From Streptomyces sp. NRRL S-87 (GTDB lineage Bacteria > Actinomycetota > Actinomycetes > Streptomycetales > Streptomycetaceae), in NCBI RefSeq assembly GCF_000719335.1, contig NZ_JOGB01000076.1, forward strand, positions 1 to 31,257: a stretch of DNA of 31,257 nucleotides. Direction: 5' to 3'. The notes under the pieces were generated by a model that was not told the origin of the DNA, ran no database searches, and worked only from the letters and a program-made list of their open reading frames with translations. Position numbers and translations under genes: made by a program. Positions 7,353 through 15,234 of this stretch are shown here, piece by piece. Numbering within the stretch: position 1 is the first letter of the stretch; every line of letters begins with the position of its first letter.

Positions 7353-9176
7353 GTGGGACGACATAGCCGCAAGGGGCCGCCGCCGGCGGCCTCCACGGAA
7401 CCGACCGCGGCCCACCCGGGGTACGCCCCCGCCGGGGCCGCACCGCCCGCGTCCGCCGACGCGGGCGCCGTCTACGGTGACTGGCGGGGCGTCCCGCGGC
7501 CCGCGCAGGACGCGTACGACACGGGGTCCTTCGCCGCCTTCCAGGACACGGGGTCCTTCGCGGCCGTCCACGACACCGGATCCTTCGCGACCTTCCAGGA
7601 CACCGGGTCCTACGCCGCGGTCCACGAGACCGGCGGGTTCGCCGCGGTCCACGAGACCGGCGGGTTCGCCGCGGTCCACGAGACCGGCGGGTTCGCCGCG
7701 GTGCAGGAGGGCGGCGCCTTCGACGCCTTCCGCGATACCGGCGGGTTCGCCCAGGTGCAGGATCCGGGGGGCTTTTCGCATGCCCGGGCGACGGGCGAGT
7801 TCCAAGGGGCCCGCGGAGCCGGCCACTTCGCCCCCGGTCACGAGGACCCGTACGAGACGGGAGGCTTCCCGTCCGGGCACGACACCGGCGGCTTCCCGCC
7901 GGCGTACGACACCGGAGCGTTCCCGTCCCCGCACGACACCGGTGCCTACGAAGCCGTCGGGCGTACGGGGGAGTTCGAGGCGTTCCGCGATACCGGGGCG
8001 TTCCCGCGGGTGCAGGACACGGGGGGCCTTCCGCACGCCCGCGCGGCGGGCGGCGTCCAAGAGGCCCGCGCCGCAGGCCACTTCGCCCCGTCGCGCCCGT
8101 CGCCGTACGACACCGGTGCCGCGCCGTCCGCGCACGGTACCCGTGGCTTCGCCGAGGTGCGCGACACCGGTGCCGTCCCGCGCGTGACCGGCACGGGGGC
8201 GTTCCCCCGCGTCGGCGACACCGGCGGGTTCCCGCCCGTGCGCGACGCCGACGGGCCCCGCACGGCGGGCGTCGGCACCCTCCGGGCGCCGGCACAGGAC
8301 GCGGTGCCCACCGTGCCCCGGCCGCGGCGCGAGGACGAGGTCGCGCCCCGGCGCGGCGGGCTGCGGGTGCGGACGTACACCGGCATCGCCGCTGCCGCCG
8401 TGACCGTGGCGCTCGCCGTCGTGGTCGCCGGGCAGGTCACGGGCGACGACGGCGAGAGGGTCGGCGCGCGCGCCGCCGACGAGGGCGACCAGCGCGGCGG
8501 GGCCGCCTCGGCCGCCTCGCGCTCCGACGACCGCACGACCCCGGCGGCCACGCCCGCCGCACCCGCGGCGGCACTCACCTTCGAGCAGAAGATGGCCCAG
8601 CAGTACCCGATGGCCCCCGAACTCCGGGGCTCGGGACAGTTCGAGACCGTGCCCGGGCACGCGCCCGCACCCGGCAAGGGCCGCAGGATCCGGTACCGCG
8701 TGGACATCGAGAAGGGGCTCGCCCTCGACGGGGCCCTCTTCGCCGAGGCCGTGCAGCGCACCCTCAACGACCGCCGGAGCTGGGCCCACGACGGGGACAT
8801 GACCTTCGAGCGGGTGTCCTCGGGCGACTCCGACTTCGCCATCACCCTCGCCAGTCCGGGCACCACCCACGCCTGGTGCGCGAAGTCCGATCTCGACACC
8901 GCCCAGATGAACGTGTCCTGCGACTCCGCCAGGACCGAGCGTGTCATGATCAACGGCTTCCGGTGGGCGCAGGGCTCCGTCACGTACGGGGCGGACAAGA
9001 TGCTCCCGTACCGCCAGATGCTGATCAACCACGAGGTCGGCCACCGGCTCGGCCACGACCACGTGAGCTGCCGCACACCCGGGGCGCTCGCGCCGATCAT
9101 GCAGCAGCAGACCAAGTCCCTCGACCTCGACGGCATCAAGTGCCGGCCCAACCCGTGGGTGTACCCGGAGAGTTGA
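7353..9176 (+). CDS. DUF3152 membrane-anchored putative metzincin with nine-residue repeats
   Basis: A 607-residue single-pass protein beginning MGRHSRKG from GTG. Residues 56-297 are 26 consecutive units of about nine residues with consensus (D/E)TGGFxxVx; two units carry a four-residue extension. A basic stretch and one membrane segment (about 343-362, GIAAAAVTVALAVVVAG) follow, then a linker and the DUF3152 domain (about 400-607). The domain contains HEVGHRLGHDH at 560-570, which fits HExxHxxGxxH exactly, and a Met in APIM at 583 at the place of a metzincin Met-turn. Paired Cys residues suggest an extracytoplasmic fold. The repeat region would face the cytoplasm. Protease activity is inferred from the motif only. 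It corresponds in position to Rv3207c and is co-transcribed with the preceding hydrolase. Confidence 0.88.
   Translation: MGRHSRKGPPPAASTEPTAAHPGYAPAGAAPPASADAGAVYGDWRGVPRPAQDAYDTGSFAAFQDTGSFAAVHDTGSFATFQDTGSYAAVHETGGFAAVHETGGFAAVHETGGFAAVQEGGAFDAFRDTGGFAQVQDPGGFSHARATGEFQGARGAGHFAPGHEDPYETGGFPSGHDTGGFPPAYDTGAFPSPHDTGAYEAVGRTGEFEAFRDTGAFPRVQDTGGLPHARAAGGVQEARAAGHFAPSRPSPYDTGAAPSAHGTRGFAEVRDTGAVPRVTGTGAFPRVGDTGGFPPVRDADGPRTAGVGTLRAPAQDAVPTVPRPRREDEVAPRRGGLRVRTYTGIAAAAVTVALAVVVAGQVTGDDGERVGARAADEGDQRGGAASAASRSDDRTTPAATPAAPAAALTFEQKMAQQYPMAPELRGSGQFETVPGHAPAPGKGRRIRYRVDIEKGLALDGALFAEAVQRTLNDRRSWAHDGDMTFERVSSGDSDFAITLASPGTTHAWCAKSDLDTAQMNVSCDSARTERVMINGFRWAQGSVTYGADKMLPYRQMLINHEVGHRLGHDHVSCRTPGALAPIMQQQTKSLDLDGIKCRPNPWVYPES
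7518..8243 (+). repeat. 26-unit 27-bp coding tandem repeat with a 255-bp higher-order duplication
   Basis: Units of 27 bp encode (D/E)TGGFxxVx. Three successive units (7620-7646, 7647-7673, 7674-7700) are identical at the DNA level. A nine-unit block is duplicated: the peptides at residues 110-176 and 195-261 align unit by unit, including the two extended units GHFAPGHEDPY and GHFAPSRPSPY. This gives a super-repeat of 85 residues. Confidence 0.85.
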
Positions 9177-9268
9177 GCCGCACGACCGCTCGCCCCGGCA
9201 GCCCCCGCGGGCGCCGGGCGGAGGTCCCGCGGGGGGTGCCGGCTCCGGCCGCGCTCGACCGCGCGGCT

Positions 9269-9297
9269 TTGACATCGGCGGGCCGATCGGCAATCGT
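9269..9297 (+). promoter_or_regulatory. Candidate promoter upstream of the 31-codon ORF
   Basis: A perfect -35 TTGACA (9269-9274) is followed by a 17-bp spacer and AATCGT (9292-9297). Seven nt later comes the ATG at 9305. The -10 is weak, but the spacing suggests a leaderless transcript. Confidence 0.45.
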
Positions 9298-9304
9298 TCT
9301 GGGC

Positions 9305-9400
9305 ATGTCGACCCACCACGCCGCCTCCGCGAGCGCCGCCATCGAGCTGGCGCTGCTCGGCGTGACCGCGCACAGCGTGGCCGACATCCTCTGTAGCTGA
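9305..9400 (+). CDS. 31-residue peptide, possible leader of the peptide importer operon
   Basis: A short ORF (MSTHHAASASAAIELALLG...), 31 residues, with a single Cys next to last. It lies between the DUF3152 gene and the importer's binding-protein gene. A TTGACA promoter with leaderless geometry precedes it and a strong hairpin follows at 9446-9481. I recognise no family. In design (short, Cys near the end, ahead of an ABC importer) it recalls Cys-containing leader peptides of actinobacterial transport operons, but it lacks their usual Arg-His-Val-Asp-Leu motif. It could instead be a secreted or sensed peptide, or a chance ORF. Confidence 0.4.
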   Translation: MSTHHAASASAAIELALLGVTAHSVADILCS

Positions 9401-9445
9401 CGCCTGCCCGAGCGCGCGCGTCGAACCATCCTCATCGCGTTTCCT

Positions 9446-9481
9446 GCCGCGCCCGGGCCCCTGTACGCCCGCAGGCGCGGC
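9446..9481 (+). terminator. Attenuator-like hairpin between short ORF and importer
   Basis: GCCGCGCC (9446-9453) pairs with GGCGCGGC (9474-9481). Inside, GGGC/GCCC (9455-9458 with 9467-9470) extends the stem. The hairpin starts 45 nt after the short ORF's stop and 114 nt before the binding-protein ATG. There is no U tract. Confidence 0.45.
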
Positions 9482-9595
9482 TTCGTGCATTCCCCACCGC
9501 CTCCCCCGCACTCCTGATGCGGCCCGGCGCGCCCTTCGCCGCCCCTCGCGGGACATTTCCCCTGAAATCCTTCCTGCCGAGAGGTTCCCGTTCCG

Positions 9596-11323
9596 ATGCG
9601 TCTCCAGTCCCAGATATCCCGCGGCGTGGCCGCGGCCGCCGTCAGCGTCGTCCTGGCGGGGGGCGCGGTCGCGTGCGGTCCCCAGGACGGCTCGGCCGAG
9701 AGCGGCGGCGCGACCGGAGCGGCGGGCCAGCCCCGCAAGGGCGGCACGCTCACCGTCCTCAACTCCGACCCGCAGAACGACTTCGACCCCGCGCGCCTCT
9801 ACACCTCCGGCGGCGGCAACGTCCCCTCGCTGGTCTTCCGCACGCTCACCACCCGCAACCGCGAGAACGGCGCCGCCGGCACCAAGGTCGTCCCCGACCT
9901 CGCCACCGACACCGGCCGCCCGAACGCGGACGCCACCGAGTGGACGTACACCCTCAAGGACGGCCTCAAGTACGAGGACGGCACCCCGATCACCAGCGCC
10001 GACATCAAGTACGGCATCGAGCGGTCCTTCGCCGCCGAGCTCTCCGGCGGCGCCCCCTACCTGCGCGACTGGCTGGTCGGGGGCGACCGGTACCAGGGCC
10101 CCTACAAGGACAAGAAGGGCCTGGACTCGATCGTCACCCCCGACGCCCGGACGATCGTCTTCAAACTGCGCAAGCCCGAGGGCGAGTTCCCCTTCGTCGC
10201 CACCCAGACCCAGTTCGCGCCCGTCCCCAAGGCCAAGGACACGGGAGCGAAGTACGAGGAGCACCCCGTCTCCTCCGGCCCGTACAAGGTCGTCAGGAAC
10301 GAGAACGACGGCGAGCGCCTCGTCCTGGAGCGCAACCCGCACTGGTCCGAGGCCACCGACGCCGAGCGCAAGGCCTACCCCGACACCATCGACGTCCGCT
10401 CCGGCCTCGACCCCGCCGTCATCAACCAGCGCCTGTCCACGAGCACCGGCCCCGACGCGGCCGCCGTCACCACGGACACCAACCTCGGCCCGGCCGAACT
10501 CGCCCAGATCACCGGCAACAAGGAGCTCGCCTCCCGGGTCGGCACCGGCCACTTCGGCTACACCAACTACCTGGCGTTCAACCCGAAGGTGAAGCCCTTC
10601 GACAACCCCAAGGTGCGCCAGGCGATCTCCTACGCGATCAACCGCACCAGCGTCGTCAACGCCGCCGGCGGCTCCGCCCTCGCCGAGGCCGCCACCACCT
10701 TCCTGCCCGAGCAGGCGGCCTTCGGCCACACGCCGTACGACCACTTCCCGGCAGGCAAGGCCGGCGACCCGGCCAAGGCCAAGGCCCTGCTGAAGGAGGC
10801 CGGCTTCGCCGACGGCCTGACCGTCACGCTCACCCACTCCACCGCCCAGAACCGCCAGACCAGCCCCGAGGTCGCCACCGCCGTCCAGCAGGCGCTGGCC
10901 GCCGCCGGCATCACGGTCAAGCTCGAGGGCCTGGAGAACAACGCGTTCAACGAGCGCCGCTGGGACGCCAAGAACACCCCCGGGTTCTTCATCTCCCGCT
11001 GGGGCGCCGACTGGCCCTCCGGCGGCCCCTTCCTGGCCCCGATCTTCGACGGCCGGCAGATCGTCACCAACGGCTCCAACTACAACCACGCGCAGCTGAA
11101 CGACCCCGCGGTCAACAAGGAGATCGACGAGATCAACAAGCTGACCGACCTCGCCGCCGCCGCCGCGCGCTGGGGCGCCCTCGACCGGAAGATCGGCGAG
11201 CAGGCCCTCGACGTCCCGCTCTTCCACCCCGTCTACAAGCGGCTGGTCGGCAAGGACGTCAAGAACGTCGTCATCAGCGACTGGACCGGCGTCCTCGACA
11301 TCTCGCAGGTGTCGGTGAAGTGA
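9596..11323 (+). CDS. Peptide ABC transporter substrate-binding lipoprotein (family 5)
   Basis: A 575-residue extracytoplasmic solute-binding protein of SBP_bac_5 type, the DppA/OppA branch. A signal peptide with hydrophobic core ends in GGAVAC, so Cys27 is the likely lipid-modified residue, although Ala at -3 is a weak lipobox. Family hallmarks are KGGTLTVL at the mature start, a FDPARLY stretch, WTYTLKDGLKYEDGTPITSAD, and FNPKVKPFDNPKVRQAISYA. Length is normal. It is the first gene of a four-gene importer operon and overlaps the next gene by 4 bp (GTGA). The substrate is predicted to be oligo- or dipeptide, but nickel or opine ligands occur in this family. Confidence 0.93.
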   Translation: MRLQSQISRGVAAAAVSVVLAGGAVACGPQDGSAESGGATGAAGQPRKGGTLTVLNSDPQNDFDPARLYTSGGGNVPSLVFRTLTTRNRENGAAGTKVVPDLATDTGRPNADATEWTYTLKDGLKYEDGTPITSADIKYGIERSFAAELSGGAPYLRDWLVGGDRYQGPYKDKKGLDSIVTPDARTIVFKLRKPEGEFPFVATQTQFAPVPKAKDTGAKYEEHPVSSGPYKVVRNENDGERLVLERNPHWSEATDAERKAYPDTIDVRSGLDPAVINQRLSTSTGPDAAAVTTDTNLGPAELAQITGNKELASRVGTGHFGYTNYLAFNPKVKPFDNPKVRQAISYAINRTSVVNAAGGSALAEAATTFLPEQAAFGHTPYDHFPAGKAGDPAKAKALLKEAGFADGLTVTLTHSTAQNRQTSPEVATAVQQALAAAGITVKLEGLENNAFNERRWDAKNTPGFFISRWGADWPSGGPFLAPIFDGRQIVTNGSNYNHAQLNDPAVNKEIDEINKLTDLAAAAARWGALDRKIGEQALDVPLFHPVYKRLVGKDVKNVVISDWTGVLDISQVSVK

Positions 11324-12348
11324 CCGCCGTACCCTCCACCCGTCCGGCCCCGGCCGGACCCGCGCCGGGGGCCACCGCCCCCGGCGCGGGCGCCGCCCGC
11401 CAGGCCTGGCGCCGGCTGCGCCGCCGGCCCGCCGCCCTCGCGGCGGCCGGCGTGCTGGCCCTGCTCGTCCTCCTCGCCCTCGCCGCCCCCCTCCTGGCCC
11501 ACCTGGTCGGGCAGGACCCGAACGCCTTCCACGACGACCTCGTGGACTCGGCCCGCGGCGGCGTCCCCTTCGGCTCCTTCGGCGACGCGAGCGCCGAGCA
11601 CTGGCTCGGCGTCGAACCCGGCACCGGCCGCGACCTGTTCACCCGCCTCCTGTACGGCGCGCGCGTCTCGCTGCTGGTCGCCCTCGGCGCCACCGTGGTC
11701 CAGGTCCTCGTCGGCATCGCCGCCGGGCTCACCGCCGCCCTCGGCAACCGCTTCGTCGACGCGGTCGTCGGCGGCGCCACCGACGTGATGATCGCGCTGC
11801 CCGGCCTCGTCCTCGGCATCGCCCTCACCGCCGTCGTCCCCGCCGACTTCCCCCGCCCCCTGCTCCTCGTCCTGATCATCGGACTGCTCGGCTGGGGCGG
11901 CACCGCCCGGGTCGTCCGCGCCCAGACCCTGTCCCTGCGCGGGCTGGACTTCGTCGAGGCCGCCCGGCTCTCCGGCCGCGGCCGGCTGGCCGTCGCGCGC
12001 CGCGAGCTGCTGCCCTCGCTGGCCGCGCCGGTGATCACGTACGCGGCGATCCTGCTGCCCGCCAACATGGTCACCGAGGCCTCCCTCTCCTTCCTCGGCA
12101 TCGGCGTCAAGCCGCCCACCCCCTCCTGGGGGCAGATGCTGTCCGGCGCCCAGACCTGGTTCCTGGCCGACCCCGCCTACGTCCTGCTGCCCGCCGGGCT
12201 CCTCTTCGCCACCGTCCTCGCCTTCACCGTCCTCGGCGACGCGGTGCGCGCCGCCCTCGACCCTCGCGAGGCCGGGCGCCTGCGGGTGGGGGCGCGGAAG
12301 GCGCGTACCCGAACCGCCCGCACCGCCCCGAAGGGAGCCGGGGAGTGA
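11320..12348 (+). CDS. Peptide ABC transporter permease (DppC-type)
   Basis: A 342-residue inner-membrane permease. The N-terminal cytoplasmic stretch is Ala/Pro-rich, then the first membrane segment (LAAAGVLALLVLLALAAPLLA) and four to five more follow. The DppC-type phrase HWLGVEPGTGRDLFTRLLYGAR and the coupling EAA loop EAARLSGRGRLAVARRELLP are clear. The GTG start overlaps the stop of the binding-protein gene by 4 bp, so translation is coupled. The ORF continues upstream in frame, but that part is a shadow of the binding-protein gene. The DppC-type gene precedes the DppB-type gene here, the reverse of the common order. Confidence 0.93.
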   Translation: MTAVPSTRPAPAGPAPGATAPGAGAARQAWRRLRRRPAALAAAGVLALLVLLALAAPLLAHLVGQDPNAFHDDLVDSARGGVPFGSFGDASAEHWLGVEPGTGRDLFTRLLYGARVSLLVALGATVVQVLVGIAAGLTAALGNRFVDAVVGGATDVMIALPGLVLGIALTAVVPADFPRPLLLVLIIGLLGWGGTARVVRAQTLSLRGLDFVEAARLSGRGRLAVARRELLPSLAAPVITYAAILLPANMVTEASLSFLGIGVKPPTPSWGQMLSGAQTWFLADPAYVLLPAGLLFATVLAFTVLGDAVRAALDPREAGRLRVGARKARTRTARTAPKGAGE

Positions 12349-13334
12349 CCCGCTTCGTCCTCAAGCGCACCGCGGCCGCCCTGCTCGTGCTGCTCCTGCT
12401 GTCCGCCGCCGTCTACGGCCTCTTCTACCTCGCCCCCGGCGACCCCGCGCGACTGGCCTGCGGCGAGCGCTGCAACCCGCAGCAGATCGCCCAGGTGCGC
12501 GAGCAGCTCGGCCTCAACGACCCGGTCCTCACCCAGTACGGCCACTTCCTCCAGGGCCTGGTCACCGGCCGCGACTACTCGGCCGGCACCGCGGTCCTGC
12601 ACTGCGACGCGCCCTGCCTCGGCTTCTCGTACCAGAACGACCAGCAGGTCACCGAGATCATCCTCGACCGGCTGCCCGCGACCTTCTCGCTCGCCCTCGG
12701 CGCCCTCGTCATCTGGCTCGTCATCGGCGTCGGCAGCGGCGTCCTGTCCGCGCTGCGCCGCGGCGGGCTCACCGAACGCGCCCTGACCGTGCTCACCCTC
12801 GCCGCCACCGGCACGCCCGTCTTCATCCTGGGCCTGCTCCTGCTCATGGCCGTGTGCGCCTACCTGCAGTGGCTGCCGTTCCCGACGTACGTGCCCTTCT
12901 CCGACGACCCCGAGCAGTGGGCCTGGAACCTGCTCCTGCCCTGGGTCACCCTCGGCTTCTTCGAGAGCGCCAAGTACGCCCGGCTCACCCGCAGCTCCAC
13001 CCTGGAGACGCTGGCCGAGGACCACATCCGCACCTTCCGCGCCTACGGCGTGGGGGAGCGGGCCGTGGTCGTGCGGCACGCGCTGCGCGGCGCCGTCCCG
13101 CCCGTGGTCGCGCTGAGCGCCATCGACCTCGGCACGATGATGGGCGGCGCCGTGCTCACCGAGTCCCTCTTCGGGATCCCCGGGCTCGGCAAGACCCTGA
13201 TCGACGGGGTGCGGGTGGTCGACCTGCCCGTGGTCGTGGGCGTCGTCCTCGTCATCGGCGCGGCCGTCGTCGTGGCGGGCGCCCTCGCCGACCTCCTCTA
13301 CGCCGCCGCGGACCGAAGGGTGGCCCTGGCATGA
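12345..13334 (+). CDS. Peptide ABC transporter permease (DppB-type)
   Basis: A 329-residue membrane permease starting MTRFVLKRTAAALLVLLLL. It carries the DppB hallmarks GDPARLACG, REQLGLNDPVLTQYGHFL and the C-terminal ALSAIDLGTMMGGAVLTESL with FGIPGLGKTLIDGVR. About six membrane segments are visible. An extracytoplasmic loop holds several Cys residues (LACGERCNPQ, HCDAPCLGF), which could form disulfides. The GTG start overlaps the preceding stop by 4 bp (GTGA). It forms the heterodimeric channel with the DppC-type protein. Confidence 0.93.
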   Translation: MTRFVLKRTAAALLVLLLLSAAVYGLFYLAPGDPARLACGERCNPQQIAQVREQLGLNDPVLTQYGHFLQGLVTGRDYSAGTAVLHCDAPCLGFSYQNDQQVTEIILDRLPATFSLALGALVIWLVIGVGSGVLSALRRGGLTERALTVLTLAATGTPVFILGLLLLMAVCAYLQWLPFPTYVPFSDDPEQWAWNLLLPWVTLGFFESAKYARLTRSSTLETLAEDHIRTFRAYGVGERAVVVRHALRGAVPPVVALSAIDLGTMMGGAVLTESLFGIPGLGKTLIDGVRVVDLPVVVGVVLVIGAAVVVAGALADLLYAAADRRVALA

Positions 13335-15013
13335 CCACGCATCCCGTCCAGCCCCTCGTCGACGTCACGGACCTGTCCGTCGAGTTCCCCGTCGGGGAGT
13401 CCGGCGCGTCCGTACGGGCCGTCGACGGCCTCTCGTTCACCCTGGCCCCGGGCCGGGCGCTCGGCATCGTGGGGGAGTCCGGCAGCGGCAAGTCCACGGT
13501 CGCCGCGGCCCTCCTCGGCCTGCACCGGGACACCGGCGCCCGGCTGACCGGCACGGTGCGGGTGGCCGGCACGGACGTGACCACCGCCGGCCCCGCCGAG
13601 CTCCGCCGGCTGCGCGGCGGGCGCGCGGCGATGGTCTTCCAGGACCCGCTCAGCTCCCTCGACCCGTACTACGCGGTCGGCGACCAGATCGCCGAGGTCC
13701 ACCGGGTGCACCACGACGTCTCCCGGCGCGCCGCCCGCGCCCGCGCCGTCGAGGTGCTGGACCGGGTGGGCATCCCCGACGCGGTACGCCGCTCCCGCGC
13801 CCGGCCGCACGAGTTCAGCGGCGGCATGCGCCAGCGGGCCCTGATCGCCATGGCCCTCGCCTGCGACCCGGACCTGCTCATCGCGGACGAGCCCACCACC
13901 GCGCTCGACGTCACCGTGCAGGCCCAGATCCTCGACCTGCTCCACGGCCTGCGCGAGGAGCGCGGCCTCGCCCTGCTGCTGGTCACGCACGACGTCGGCG
14001 TGGCGGCCGAGAGCGTGGACGACCTCCTGGTCATGAAGTCCGGCTCCGCGGTGGAACGGGGCCCGGTGGCCACCGTCCTCGCGGCCCCGACCGAGGCCTA
14101 CACCCGCGCCCTCCTGGCGGCCGTACCGCGCCTGGAACCGACCGACGGCGCGGGGGCCGCCGCTCCCGCCCGCGCGGCGGCGGAGGCCCGCGTACCCGCC
14201 CCCACCCCCGCGCGGCCCCCGGCCCCCGTCGTCGAAGCCGTGGACCTCCGCCGCGAGTTCGGCCGCGGCAGGCGCAAGACCACCGCGGTGGACGGCGTCT
14301 CCCTCGCCCTGGCCCCCGGCGAGACCCTCGGCATCGTCGGCGAGTCCGGCAGCGGCAAGTCCACCCTCGGACGCATGCTCGTCGGACTGCTCGCCCCCAC
14401 CGCAGGAGAGGTCCGCCACGACGGCACCCCCACCACCGGCATCACCGCGGGTGCCCAGATGGTCTTCCAGGACCCCGGCTCCTCCCTCAACCCCCGCCGC
14501 AGCATCGGCGAGTCCATCGCCGACCCGCTGCGCGCCGCCGGGGAACGCGACGAGGGGGCCGTCCGGTCCCGGGTCGCCGAACTGCTGGCACGCGTCGGCC
14601 TCGACCCGACCCACTACGACCGCTACCCGCACGAGTTCAGCGGCGGCCAGCGCCAGCGCGTCGGCATCGCCCGCGCCCTGGCCCCCCGCCCCCGTCTGAT
14701 CGTCTGCGACGAGCCCGTCTCGGCCCTCGACGTGACCACGCAGGCCCAGGTCACCGCCCTGCTCACCGAACTCCAGCAGGAACTCGGCCTCGCCCTGGTG
14801 TTCATCGCCCACGACCTGGCCGTCGTACGCCAGGTCAGCGACCGCGTCGCCGTCATGCGGCAGGGCCTGGTCGTCGAGGACGGCCCGGTGGACCAGGTGT
14901 ACGGCGCCCCGCGGCACCCGTACACCCGCCGGCTGCTCTCGGCCGTCCCGTCCCTGGACCCCGCCCTCGCCGCCGCCCGCCGCACCGATCGCAGCGCGCT
15001 GACGACCGTCTGA
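13331..15013 (+). CDS. Fused dual ATPase of the peptide ABC transporter (DppD-DppF)
   Basis: A 560-residue protein with two complete ABC ATPase domains, equivalent to separate DppD and DppF proteins. Domain 1: Walker [10 protein letters not shown] at about 48, signature FSGGMRQR at about 162, Walker [13 protein letters not shown]. Domain 2: Walker A at about 337, signature FSGGQRQR at about 436, Walker [15 protein letters not shown]-terminal oligopeptide-transporter tail of HPYTRRLL type follows each domain. The Ala/Pro-rich linker at about 275-300 joins them. ATG at 13331 overlaps the previous stop by 4 bp. It is the last gene of the operon; a hairpin follows at 15073. Confidence 0.95.
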   Translation: MTTHPVQPLVDVTDLSVEFPVGESGASVRAVDGLSFTLAPGRALGIVGESGSGKSTVAAALLGLHRDTGARLTGTVRVAGTDVTTAGPAELRRLRGGRAAMVFQDPLSSLDPYYAVGDQIAEVHRVHHDVSRRAARARAVEVLDRVGIPDAVRRSRARPHEFSGGMRQRALIAMALACDPDLLIADEPTTALDVTVQAQILDLLHGLREERGLALLLVTHDVGVAAESVDDLLVMKSGSAVERGPVATVLAAPTEAYTRALLAAVPRLEPTDGAGAAAPARAAAEARVPAPTPARPPAPVVEAVDLRREFGRGRRKTTAVDGVSLALAPGETLGIVGESGSGKSTLGRMLVGLLAPTAGEVRHDGTPTTGITAGAQMVFQDPGSSLNPRRSIGESIADPLRAAGERDEGAVRSRVAELLARVGLDPTHYDRYPHEFSGGQRQRVGIARALAPRPRLIVCDEPVSALDVTTQAQVTALLTELQQELGLALVFIAHDLAVVRQVSDRVAVMRQGLVVEDGPVDQVYGAPRHPYTRRLLSAVPSLDPALAAARRTDRSALTTV

Positions 15014-15072
15014 CCGGGGCCGTCGAATCCCTGGCGTGCCTGGTGGGTAGCGGTGGTGAGGCCCGCTTCGTT

Positions 15073-15112
15073 GGCCGCCCCGTGGTGTGTGGGTCCCCAC
15101 CACGGGACGGCC
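15073..15112 (+). terminator. Hairpin terminator after the importer operon, sharing a repeat arm
   Basis: A 15-bp stem with one mismatch (15073-15087 with 15098-15112, core CCCGTGGTG/CACCACGGG) closes on a 10-nt loop, 60 nt past the stop. The 20-mer 15079-15098 is identical to 31105-31124, the outer arm of the dispersed repeat at the right end of the window. Confidence 0.7.
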
Positions 15113-15234
15113 GACTCCCTTGGTTCTGTTGCACCGGATGGGCGCCCACCCCCCACCGCGGACGGTGCGGCTCGGGTCACCCACCCGGCCCACCGGCAGC
15201 GCGGCCCTCCCGAGGGGCCAGGAGGATGGGGCGT

